The position numbers and the translations under genes were made by a program. From assembly GCA_036346275.1 (NCBI GenBank), contig CM070723.1, forward strand, positions 7,316,001 through 7,380,000: a stretch of 64,000 nt of DNA, given 5' to 3'. Source of the DNA: Otatea glauca (Eukaryota; Streptophyta; Magnoliopsida; Poales; Poaceae). Below are positions 33,370 through 44,388 of this stretch, one piece after another. The notes beneath the pieces were generated by a model, which saw only the letters and a list, made by a program, of their open reading frames with translations, did no database searches and had not been told where the DNA came from. Numbering within the stretch: position 1 is the stretch's first letter; each line of letters opens with the position of its first letter.

Positions 33370-35452
33370 TGATAGCATCTAGGCCCCCTCAATTATTGTT
33401 ATTGTGTTTTATTATAGTTTTGGTATTGATGACTAAGTTAATAATACTTAAAGCTTTGAAGAACATATGCTGGAATCAATGATGTAGCAAGTTGGACTAA
33501 AAAGATTAAGGTGTTCAGTTTCTAGTTTATGACTTGAGAGATGATTCAAGTCAAATAGCTAGGTTTGTTTTCTTTTTTGGTTGTCTAAAGAGGGACTTTG
33601 CACAAGCTAGTGGATTGGATCATAAGGCAAAGACAAAACTAGATTTCTCGAGGCAAAAGACACTTAGACATTGACCTTTGAATCATATTTTTAGTATACA
33701 ACGGATCAAATCTCAGCTATCCACTTCTTTAATCTATTGCATACACAGCATATCTTCTCAAGTCAAAAAGACTCTTTGGTCCAACATTGAAAATCTTCTG
33801 TGTCGAAACTCCCATCAAAATACCTACTCATCGGACCAAAACTCTTGTTTTCATATTCTTTCGTCCTTGGCAAAAACTCCTTTTAAAAATCATCTGTCAA
33901 CCAAGTGATTATCTATGTATGACGGACCAAATAATTTGGTCCGGCATACATGTAAAAGTCACTCCTCTGTGACGGACTAAAATATTCTCTGTTTCCCATC
34001 TACAGCGGACCAAATATTTTGGTCCGGCGCTCTTTCAGTTTATAAGCCTTTGGCCGGACCAAACTTTGAAGTTATATTTATTGAAACCTTAAATGGATAT
34101 TCTTTCTCATTCAAAAGGTTCTTTGCTTTGATAACGGAACAAATATTCTCGCTTAACCTTTTAGTCTGCTCCTAAAGCAAATCGCTTGGAGAATCTTATT
34201 TCTGTTGAAAAAGGGTCTTTGACTACTGATCTTTAAAAGTTCATGTATGACGGACCAAAATATTTGGTCCGACGTACATGTATCTCTCTCAGTCTATGCC
34301 AGACCAATCTCTTGAAAAGTCCATGTATGACAGACCAAAATATTTGGTCCGACGTACATGTATCTCTCTCAGTCGTATGACAGACCAAACTCTATGTAAA
34401 GTCCATGTACAACGGACCAAATTTTTTGGTTTGTCGTAAATGTTCAAATTTGGTCCGTCATACACATGTCCAGTATTGCTAGGCACTGTTGCTTAGTCCG
34501 TTGTACGTGTATATTTTTGATATTTCTGACATCTGACACGTCCAACGGCTACAGTAGCAGGTGTAACGGCTATATTCATTCCAAATGGCTATATAAGCAT
34601 TTCCTGAGCCATCTACCAATATATAGAATGAACTCCTTTACATTTTAGGCCCTGTTTGGTATAGCTCCAGATTCCAGCTCCACCTCAGAGCTAGAGCTTG
34701 TAGGCTAAAATAAAGTGAATTAAATTTATATTTTTAGTCTAAAATGTAAACAAGATGACCCACCTAAACACTCTTAATGTACCCACAGCTCCAACTTCAT
34801 AAATTTCTGGAGCTAGGAATACCCTGCTCCACCAACTCCACGGATTTTGGTGGAGCTGGAGCTATCCCAAACACCCCATTAGCATTGAAAATAGCTCTCA
34901 TTCTCAAAAGGAGTCTGTGCTTCACTTTCAAAACCAAAATTCTCAAACATCTCTAAGTGTTTTAGCTCCAAGCCAAAGTCTAGCTATGTGAGTTGCGAAG
35001 TGAACCAAGAGACAGAACTTGTGCAAAGTTTATTACTCTTGGATCTTAGTGATCCTAGACAGCTTGGAGGAAGTAAACAGCAGTCGACTGTCCAAAAGTG
35101 ATTGTGGAAGGCCACTGTGATTGTGAGAGGTTTGGAACTCACCTCACTGGAGTAGTGAAAGAGTTACCTGAGTGATCACCGGAGCTACTGCGACTAGCTT
35201 TGGAGAAGCAATACTTCGGAAGAAGTGCTTCAACGTGGATTAGGAGTGCGGCTCTGAACCACGGGATAAATCTTTGTCTCATTTGTGTTTTATTTCTCTT
35301 ATTGCTTTCGCTATGATTATTGTTTGTATTTACTTCTGTATTATACTCTGTTGTGAGTTATTCTCTTTTATAAAATAGTGAATTGTTTTTAAGAAGTTAA
35401 AACCTGTAAAATTTGCCTATTCACCCCCCCTCTAGGCCAACTAGATCCTTCA
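33370..35452 (+). mobile_element. Solo Copia LTR 'H' (Sirevirus-like), nested in B
   Basis: TG...CA ends, perfect duplication GCGGC (33365-33369 and 35453-35457), 2083 bp. The right end 'ttcacccccccctctaggcc'-like matches the inverse of Copia M's outer end, placing it in the same group in the other orientation. About seven palindromes of 'cggaccaaaatatttggtcc' type fill 33915-34460. The TATA box 'ctatataag' is near 34590. A 231-bp MITE sits just downstream. No internal region. Confidence 0.85.
34648..34878. mobile_element. Tourist-like (PIF/Harbinger) MITE in LTR H
   Basis: TIRs GGCCCTGTTTGGTATAGCTC and the inverse of the right end TGGGGTGTTTGGGATAGCTC, with TTA duplicated at 34645-34647 and 34879-34881. 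231 bp, no coding capacity. The 3-bp TTA duplication is typical of Tourist elements. Confidence 0.75.
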
Positions 35453-35919
35453 GCGGCACACCAAAGGAAGTGTGCAAATATCGATTGCTTAAAGAGTCAG
35501 TCATGTCTTGTGGGGAAAGCTGTATACCTTTGCAGAGTGTAAAACTAATCGATTAGCCGCGTCCGCGGTAATGGACACTTGGTAAAGTCGTCACATAGTT
35601 AGCAGTTTTGTTTATTTTCATAAAATGCGGTTTCTACTGTATGTCAGTAGAACTGGTTTTGATTATGGTCATTTTACCCAGATTCGAATTTTTATTTACT
35701 CGCACTTACTTACTGTCATTTTAACTCATCTGCTTTTAAGCAAATTTTACTACAATTTATTATTCTGTATTTAAGTTTCAAACTGGCTTTATGCAAATTA
35801 ACCTTAATAGCCGTCCATTGAAATGACCTGCATGTATTTTAGGATTTGCAAAAGTCTTGCGAGTACGTAAGTACTCAACTTGCATATGTTGATGTTTTTA
35901 GGTGAAGAATCAGATTACC

Positions 35920-36167
35920 CCTTACAGAGGATAAATACATTATTCTCTCGGGTCACATAAAGAAGTTGTTTCGTGCAGCCAAATTGTATCAGTTTTGATC
36001 AACGAAATTATCTAAAAATATTTTCATAATTATACAGTTTTGTAACTTTTCTTTTCGAAAATACGATGATAAAATTTAGCTGTCAAAGTAGCACTTTATT
36101 AACTTTGAAAAGTGGAAAACAAGAGGGAGCATTAAGGACACTATCAAAAGAGACAACCATGATATAT
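35920..36167. other. Unassigned AT-rich sequence between LTR remnants
   Basis: No gene or known repeat recognised between the truncated end of B and fragment F. Confidence 0.4.
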
Positions 36168-36317
36168 AAGCTATCAAGATCCACCCTTCTGGCGTGGAAT
36201 ATCAGAAGGTCTCATGTGCATACTGTAGTAGTCTAATAATCAGTGGTTAGTATGCATAATTACAATATTGTCATCACATCCATACACAATATTACAAATA
36301 TATTAATGAAGCGTAGT
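36168..36317 (-). mobile_element. Long LTR fragment 'F'
   Basis: About 150 bp resembling the right terminus of the long LTR family in reverse ('gtgcatactgtagtagtcta', 'atcagtggttagtatgcata'). It is interrupted at 36317 by the start of LTR C and does not visibly resume after C. Confidence 0.55.
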
Positions 36318-37572
36318 TGTAACATCCTGAAAATTTAAATAAAATAATAAATTAAATTTTAAAATTTAATTATGTATGATTCTGCATTTTATGGCTTTTT
36401 CTAAATTTTCTTGGATTTTCCATATTTTTTGCCCAAAGAGGAAAATCCTTTTAATATGGGTTTAAGTAATAAATAAATGATAAAAGTAAAAGCTTATAAC
36501 AATAAAATACATAAAAGTTCTGTTTAAACTAAAGAAATCTCCAGAACCCCAATTCTAAATTTTAAAATTCATGTGAACATAATTAATTGTGAAATGAAAG
36601 GTAATTTAATAAAATTTGACTACCAACAGTAACATTGTCAGAATTAAATAAAAATATTCCACACTATCTTGAGCTAAAAATTTTATCTTATCTTTTGAAT
36701 GGATATACCAATCACTAATAAAAATATTAAAAATTAATAACTAAGTTTGATATATTTAAAAATATAAACACAAAAATGGTAAGAATCCAAAAATATTAAT
36801 GTCAGAATTTTTGTAAATTAAATACAAAATATCTTGTTCTGAAAATTTTTACAGGAGAATACTACAGCTATGAGGAACTCCTAAACAAAGTTTAAATTTT
36901 TTTAATAAAATATCAACCCTTAGATAAATAAAAAACAAAAATAAAAATCTGAGCACAGTAGCTTGTTAGAATTTTTAGAATTTATACACAAGGTATTTCA
37001 ATCTGAAATTTTTGCTGGATAACTAAAATTATCTAGTTGTCACATCCAAAAATTTTCTTTCCCTTTCACTTACGTGTGGGCCTGGCTACTCATGGACCCA
37101 CTGGCTAGGGTAAGCGAATCCAGCTCTCTTCCTCGCTAGCGGACTGTCAGGTGGCCCCATGCCCCACTAGTCAGCCCCTCTTCTCCCCTTTCTCCCTCCT
37201 TCTTCCTTCATTTCTCGTCGCTGTCGAGACACTGCCGTGACAAATAATCGACCAGTGCATTGTTGCCATGGCACGCCTCGGGCAGCGCAGTGCGGCCGCC
37301 AATTCTGCCTCACCTCTGCCACGACGCTGCTGCTGAAATATTTTCCCACAAATTTCACTGCCACGCCTATCTTTTCCCCAAAATTTTGCTGCCACAGATG
37401 AAAACCTCGAGCGACCAAGCCGCCATTATTCTCCTACGTTCAAATCCTGTTATGGTCATCCTCATCGACTATAAAAGAAACCGAGCTCCCCCTAAACAAC
37501 CATAGCACTTTACCTTGCCTTCCTCACTGTCGCACACTCACTGAATCGCTGAGCCAACTCGCTGCGCCACAT

Positions 37573-38823
37573 TGAAAGAGTGAAACGGTGGGAGAGAAAT
37601 TGTTGAATCGCTCGATGATTCATTCATGAGAAATATGGTGCGCGCCCGGATGGGCACCGAGGATACCAGTCCTCCGGGATGTGGTGCGGCGCCACGGCCT
37701 GCTGGACACATCTGAAAAGTTCCCGTCCATGGATTGTAGAGGGTAGGGGGATGGTCAGATCCATTGTAGCTGTTGCGATTCTTGTTCCTGTTCTTGGACT
37801 TGTAGTTGGAGTTTCCCTGGTTGGAGGAGTTGGAAGAACTGAAGGTTGGTGGATTTTGATTGGAGTTGTTGGTGATGACGAAGGCCAACGTTCCGCCAGG
37901 TGAGGCAATCTTGAGGTCGGCCTCCTCCAAGAGCAGCATGGAGCGGGCCTGGAGAAAGGATGGGAATGGCGTCTTCGTCTTGATGATGGTAGCAATATTG
38001 TGGTAGGTGTCGTTGAGGCTGCAGAGGAGAGTGAGAACAAGGGTGGCATCATTGACCGATTGCTCGATGTCGGCGAGAGCATCAGCGTTGGTCTTCAGCT
38101 GTTGGGAGTAGGAGAGAATGGAGAGATCACCTTGCTTGAAGTTGCGAAATTCGACCTTAAGAGATAGGGCACGAGATATCCTGTTGTCGCGGAACAGGTT
38201 CTCAATGCTCAGTCAGATGGTGCGAGCTTGAGCACCTCGAGAGAGGATGATGCCGAGGATCTCCTCCGAGATGGAGGCGTAGAGGAGGGAGAGGACGGCA
38301 TAGTCGATGGCCGCCCAGTCCGCACTCGACTGGGCAGGGGCAGCAGCGACGAGGTGCTGCATTGCACCAAACTTGCCGATCATGACGAGGAAGAGTTCGC
38401 GCCACCTTGTGTAGTTAGGAGGGTCAAGCACAAGGGAGAAGGGGACATGCGTGCAAACGTTGATGGTGGACAGAGCGGAAGTAGGAGCATGGGTTGGCAC
38501 GATTGCGGTGGCGGTGTCAATGACAGCAGCATGTTCGGCCATGGAGGTGGAGGTGGGGGAGAAAGGGAGGATCGAGAGTTAGTCTGATACCATGAAAAAG
38601 TGAAACGGTGGGAGAGAAATTATTGAATCACTCGATGATTCATTTATGAGAAATATAGTGTTACAAATAGAACAAGGCATGCATAGCATGCACGCATGCA
38701 AGGCATGCGAGCCACCAAATCAGGGCTCCATAATTAGCCTCAAAGCTAACCTAGGAAAGGAATAAAAGGTTAGCTTAATATACAAGTAATATGCATGGCA
38801 TACTCTAACGGTATAGTCTAACA
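37573..38823 (-). mobile_element. Small internally deleted Copia 'L', nested in C
   Basis: Perfect duplication CACAT (37568-37572 and 38824-38828). The right (5') LTR is 38593-38823; the left LTR is only about 65 bp (37573-37637) before it runs into gag, so most of the element is deleted. The primer site TGGTATCAGACT abuts the right LTR at 38592. Gag is on the minus strand: 38542-38213 has a Copia gag core (VLDPPNYTRWRELFLVM) and 37939-37640 has a tail with YNPWTGTFQM. Pol is absent. It is a different Copia lineage from M, with short LTRs. Confidence 0.85.
38213..38542 (-). pseudogene. Gag N-terminal fragment of Copia L
   Basis: Starts MAEHAAVIDTATAIV and contains LDPPNYTRWRELFLVMIGKF, the Copia gag pattern. 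It ends in a stop after ARTI. A frame-shifted continuation at 38082-37640 is Pro/Ser/Asn-rich. Not functional. Confidence 0.8.
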
Positions 38824-40278
38824 CACATCTTCCCCAAATCCGGCAAAAAGCAGAAAAGGGGCAACCACCCAATTTCCATCACCACAGTGAAAAATTCTGC
38901 AATCCTTTACTCCTGAAGCATTCTCACCTCCTCTGGAACACATACGCAGCCAAACTTCACCTCTCCACGCCATTTTCGCCGCCGCGACGAGTGATCAACT
39001 TCTCTGCTGCCGACGCACAGTGACCCACCTCCACAACCAAGCACCGACGACTTTCAACGGTAAAATGGAAACCTTACGCCTCCTTGATGCTCTTATGAAC
39101 CTCTTTGGTTGTTGAAATATCGGCGAACCGAGCATTTGTTCGCCGGCCATGGCGGCCGCCGCCCCGCCACGGTGGCAAGCACTTCCTAGCCACCGTCGGC
39201 TGCCGTAAAGTCACCCCTAGGTGTGCGTGGGCACAATAGTGCTTGTGGTGCCGGTGGATCGCCATCTCCGGCAGTAGATCGCCGCCGGCGAGCTCAAAAC
39301 CACCGCCCCCTGTTCTGTCTCACTACGCGGTGGGGCTGAGGAGTCAGCTACTCGCCCGTTTCCCTCACGCCTGCTCAGTCGTTGTGCAGTGGGGCCACTG
39401 AACAGTGGCACAGAATTGAAAATCAGCCGAAAATGGAAAGCCGTATCCTCTGAATGAAAACTTAATTACCATTTATGGTATTAATTGCAAACCTAGAGCT
39501 TCAATTTTTAATAACTTCTGCATTTTAACTCCAAATAAAGTGAAATAAATTTATAAATTCATATAAAATCATGAAGATTCTGAATATGCAAAAAATATTT
39601 TGAAAATGAGCCCTATGTAAATTTGAAATTTAAATTTAAAAAATAGGTTCAAAATATGCTTTTTATAAATTTTTTACAAATGAGCTCCGAATTCAGTGAA
39701 ACCAACTTTGCTAGAATCCTTAAGTCCTCAGAAACCCAAATCAGCAAAAAAAACATTAATTATAACTTGATTGAGATCTTTTACTAAAATAAGTTGTTTT
39801 CAATGTGTAGAATATTCAAATATGAATAACTTATGCAAAAAGGACTCAAATCACCTCTAATCAATTCCAATGTGTTTAAAAGTCAGTAGAGTACCTAGAT
39901 ATGCAAAAATACTTAGTTTAAACTATTGTGTATATCTATGATATACCGTGTGGTAGTTGAATAGTTTAATATTAATACAAATAATTTTATCCTCTTGAAT
40001 TCGAAATTATAAATATGAAAATACATAATTTTAGCCTCTTGAATTTGTAAAATAAGAAAAGAAAATCTATAGAAGGAACCATATCATCGTTTAACCTAAA
40101 GTTGCTAGTAATATACATATATTAAAGATCGACTAAAATGTGAATACATAAAATCATAAAACCTTAACCAAAAACACACATGTTTTCTATAGCAAATCTT
40201 TATTTGATTTTCTATCTGTATTCTTTTTGCCCTTATTGAAGTTTACTATTTGCTATGTTGCTATCAAATGACGTGTAG

Positions 40279-40341
40279 AACCTGACGTTCCAGATACCAT
40301 TGTCGACAACCTAGAATTCGACTTCAACGACAGTCAGCAAG
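40279..40341 (+). other. LTR-resident acidic exon, copy C
   Basis: 63 bp between GTGTAG and AAG|GCAAGC, frame EPDVPDTIVDNLEFDFND, then SQQ. Its partner is 59739-59812, now about 19 kb away because K and I inserted into the intron; the partner ends DAGFGDVNDELF and has one internal TAG. Confidence 0.4.
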
Positions 40342-41751
40342 GCAAGCATCTCCTTTTACCATGTTGATCCCAGTTTTACAAAATATTTTATCAAATCTTT
40401 TATACATGCGCTTTGTTTGTTACACATTGCTATATTGTGGGTACTAATAAATATAACTTTTATCGAAGGGTTTTCTTAACCAATAGTGGTAGGTGATAAC
40501 TGTCGGCGTTTCGAGCACCGGCAAGTAAATTTGTAAGTCTAAGGGGCCGCGCGTTCCCACTCCCTGAATGGTTAGACTCGAGAGCCCAAGGTGTATCTTG
40601 GTTGGCCAATGTCCCTACTCCAGATTCGTGTGGTGACGTTGTATTGCCTTAGGTGCGAGGCCGCACACAACGTTTTACAAAGTGAGGAAAAGAGTTTGAG
40701 CACAAGAGTGTTCGCAAAAGCCTAGCGAGAAGAGAGATCTCTCCGTTGCCCTCTCCCAGAGGCTCCGCCTCCTTTATACAACCGGAGGCGGGTTACATGG
40801 GAAGTTGGAAGAGGCAATCGCCTCGGTGATGGGTCGTCGCTTTGGTTTGCCCACGCTGGGTCGGTCGCTCGATGGGCGTGGCGCGAATCTGCTTTGGCGA
40901 ACCGGCGGACCGCCTCGCGTGAATCGGCGATGGTTGGCGTTGCGGTGCGTAACGTTGGTACCCTCGGGAGGGCGTGCCTTCAGTATTGTACGTGGCCGTT
41001 GATGGGGTGGAAGCTTGACTTCAGCAGACCATTTATGCCATCTTGGGAAAGAGCCACCTACTCTGCACAATCACCGATTGACCCGTTCATAGGCACGCGT
41101 GGCCACCGGTGGCGAAGGCTTCGACACGCGGCCCTTGGCGGAGGTTGCCTTTGTTTGGTCAGAGTCAGGGGATCCCGACCCGCTGCGGAGGTCGGGAGCC
41201 CCGCTTTGTCGGAGTCGGGGGACCCCGACCTGCTGCGGAGGTCGGGAACCCCGCTTGGTCGGGGATGCCTACCCCGATCGGTCGGGAATGGGCGCCCTGT
41301 GTGGCCCCGCAGGTACTTTGGTCGGTAGCGGGCCCGGAGCGGCCTTTTAGGCTTGAGCTATGCTTGAGACAGCCTGCTCGTCACCCTGGGCCGTTGGGAT
41401 ACCCCTGGTATGAGTATTCGTCAGTAGCCCCCGAACCCCCGAGCGAGTTCGGCAGATTCGGTTGGGGGTTGAGCTTGAAAGTGAGTGGCGACTGGGCCCG
41501 ATTTGGTCGGTCCGACCGACTAGGTCGGCTGGTTTCCGCCAGGTGTACTCCAACGCATTCGACGGCTGCCCTGGGACTTGGTCGGGGGCATTCGAACCGC
41601 CGGGGGCTTTTAATCGCTTCGTTGCACGCGACGCGCATGGCTTGGTGCGCCTTGCCCGCCCGTCTTCTTGACTGCTTCGGTTTCTGGTGAAGGGCGTTTC
41701 GTTTTCCTACGCTTGCATTTATTTTTGGAGATGTTCGATCTCCCTCCGTCT

Positions 41752-42305
41752 GGGTATATACGGGCGCTTCCGCTCATTTGATTGATTGATCCCTAAGCCA
41801 GAGTCCTCTTTTTCAATCCTTGAAATGGCTTCGAGGCACCCGCTAATCTTCAGCTTTGGCGATGATGTCTTGGTGGAAGTAGAAGATCCTCTGGCCGAGC
41901 TCTGGGCTGAGCGCGACCAGGCGATGGCTGAACTCAGGGAGGAGGAAGAAATCGCAGCTCGCGATACTGCTGCCGTTGACGCGTTGCTCGAGGCCGTTCT
42001 GAGGCTCAAGGTGGTAAGAGGCCCTCTTGGGGCGATGGCGCGAGCCAGCCGGTGCCGCCAGATCTAGTGGCGCGGCGAGGCCGACGCTAGTTCTTGTCGG
42101 CGCGATGGTGGCGGCGGTCTTTGGGCTCCAGGAGGTGCGTCGCCGGTAACGAGGGCACCGACGTCACATTGATGCTCAAGATATGATACTTGGTGCTAAA
42201 AATAGCTCCGCCATATCTTGTAGCTTTGCGTAGTTTTTTGAGCCTGCCGGGCACCTTATGTAGCATTGTAAAGCTCGAGCCTGTTGGCCTATAATGAAAT
42301 CTCCT
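41752..42305 (+). other. Short plus-strand transcription unit in K with an 80-residue ORF
   Basis: TATA-like 'gggtatatacg' near 41755, ORF 41825-42067, then AT-rich sequence with 'cctataatgaaatctcc' near 42290. The ORF starts MASRHPLIFSFGDDVLVEVE and continues with an acidic/basic helix-like stretch (AERDQAMAELREEEE). I do not recognise it. It lies next to the 3' LTR, antisense to gag-pol, and may be a second antisense gene or a decayed exon of the larger one. Confidence 0.4.
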
Positions 42306-42404
42306 TTTTCTTTATGAATGTCTTTGCAATGAGCTTGTTTCGATTATTTCCCAACTTGGCCCTCGAGAATCGGTAATCGGCAGGTGATCGCTTCTTTCTG
42401 GGTG

Positions 42405-43352
42405 CGAGCAGTCGGACGTGCGAACTCTTCACGAGGTTCGGGTGTCCGAGTGCTCGTTTAGCGTCGTAGCCGGACCGTGCCTTGGTCGGTAGGGACGACC
42501 GGATGCCTCTTCGTGAGGTGCGAGTGTCTAAGTGCTCGTTTTAACGTCGTAGCTAGACCATGCCTTGGTCGGCAGGGACGACCGGATGCCTCTTCGTGGG
42601 GTTCGGGTGTTCGAGTGCTCGTTTAACGTCGTAGCTAGACCGTGCCTTGGTCGGCAGGGACGACCGGATGCCTCTTCGTGAGGTTCGGGTGTCCGAGTGC
42701 TTGTTTAACGTCGTAGCTAGACCGTGCCTTGGTCGGCAGGGACGACCGGATGCCTCTTTGTGAGGTTCGGGTGTTTGAGTGCTCGTTTAACGTCGTAGCT
42801 AGACCGTGCCTTGGTCGGCAGGGACGACCGGATGCCTCTTCGTGAGGTTCGGGTGTCCGAGTGCTCGTTTAACGTCGTAGCTAGACCGTGCCTTGGTCGG
42901 CAGGGACGACCGGATGCCTCTTCGTGAGGTTCGGGTATTCGAGTGCTCATTTAACATCGTAGCTAGACCGTGCCTTGGTCGGCAGGGATGACTGGATGCC
43001 TCTTCGTGAGGTTCGGGTGTCCGAGTGCTCGTTTAACGTCGTAGCTAGATCGTGCCTTGGTCGGCAGGGACGGCCGGATGCCTGTTCGTGAGGTTCGTGT
43101 GTTCGAGTGCTCGTTTAACGTCGTAGCTAGACCGTGCCTTGGTCGGCAGGGACGGTTGGATGCCTCTTCGTGAGGTTCGGGTGTCCGAGTGCTCGTTTAA
43201 CGTCGTAGCTAGACCGTTCCTTGGTCGGCAGGGACAGCCGGATGCCTGTTCGTGAGGTTCGGGTGTCCGAGTGCTCGTTTAACGTCGTAGCTGGACGTGG
43301 CTCGTTTTACGTCGTAGCTGGACGTGGCTCATTTTACGTCGTAGCTGGACGT
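42405..43352. repeat. 82-bp minisatellite (~11 copies) followed by 27-bp triplicate
   Basis: An 82-bp unit containing 'gtcgtagctagaccgtgcct' and 'ggacgaccggatgcctcttc' repeats about eleven times head to tail from roughly 42418 to 43295. It is followed by three 27-bp units of 'gtcgtagctggacgtggctc' plus 'gttttac'. Copies differ by a few bases. It lies upstream of the plus-strand multi-exon ORF. Confidence 0.9.
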
Positions 43353-44159
43353 GGGGCATCCATCCCGAGTCCTCGTCCGGCGAGGGTAGGTGCGAGAGGA
43401 GTGGCTGCCGTCTATCCCACACGTGTACCCCGTCCGCAGGTGTGGGACCTGGAGGGGGTGAGCGACGCGCGTTTACCCGCGTTGGTTCGAACGCCGTGCT
43501 CGTGGAGCTAATAACAGGTAGTCCGAGTGGGTCCTGGGAGGTCCCGCCCAAGGGGGACCCTTCCGAGCGGACGGTCCCAAAGTAGGGTGTCCTGGCCCTG
43601 CCGTGGGGCGACCCATAAGAAACCTTTCTTTACTCGATCCCGTATCGGATCCTGGGTCGTCCGCCGACCCAGGGCACAGCTGGCTGTCGCCCATCGATGA
43701 GCTCTCGGGAGAGTGTGAAGTATGGTCTCGAACACGAGTAGAGTCGATTGGGTCGTCAGCCGACCCAACGTGGGGACCACTGGGGGCTCGCCTCATACAT
43801 CCTTTGCTCGGTTTTATTTGGGCGACCTTATGTCCATCTGGTGGAATAGGCCTTTAGAACCCACAGCTCTCGGCTGGGCCTATGGCGCGAGCTGCCGAGC
43901 TCTCGCCGTTCTGGGGCGCAGCAGCCCAGCGGGCCTCTCGCACGCGCCCCGGGGCAACCGTCCTGGCCTAAAGGCAGAGACCGAGAGGTCACAGGACGCA
44001 CTGCTCGAGGCGGTGTCTTTACGGCTTGCGCACCTTGTCGAGATAAAACGCAGGAGAAATTGGAAACCGGGAGTTACCAGACGCCCGGCGCGGGAGACGA
44101 GGGTGTACGCGGCGCTTCGCTCGAGGGGGTGTCTTTTCGGTTGGCGCACGCTCGTCTTC

Positions 44160-44167
44160 TATAAATA
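44160..44167 (+). promoter_or_regulatory. TATA box of the plus-strand additional ORF
   Basis: TATAAATA, 222 bp upstream of the ATG at 44389. The leader after it is C/T- and A-rich without an ATG in good context. Confidence 0.6.
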
Positions 44168-44388
44168 CGTTGCTGGGACGTTTTCGGGCAGTCACGCGCT
44201 CTTGCCTTCCTCATCTTCCAGCCCTTTGCCTAAGACAAGAAAAAACAACAAAGAGCCTCCTCCCTTCCTCACCTTTCCGCCATCTTTTCGCGAGGATGTC
44301 GTGGCCGGAGTGCTCTGCCCAGGCCAGCCGTGCGCTCGGCTTGGTGAAGAAAGGCTTTCTCCTTGCGCAGTATCTCTCTCACTAGAGG

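Larger units (their letters stand above)
30212..35919 (+). mobile_element. Long LTR 'B', truncated at the right end, carrying solo Copia LTR H
   Basis: Begins TGTAACAGCC like A and is close to it throughout. The TATA box is 'catataaaac' near 31211, followed by a C-rich leader and a GTGAGA-type donor near 31479. The acidic exon is 32538-32597. Sequence stops matching at about 35919, within the terminal acidic exon, so the last ~330 bp and the target duplication are missing. H interrupts it at 33370-35452. ORFs in 31015-31990 overlap on both strands and are not believed. Confidence 0.75.

Noticed and set aside
42405..43352. CRISPR-like array
   Set aside because: Head-to-tail repeats without unique spacers, in a plant retrotransposon.
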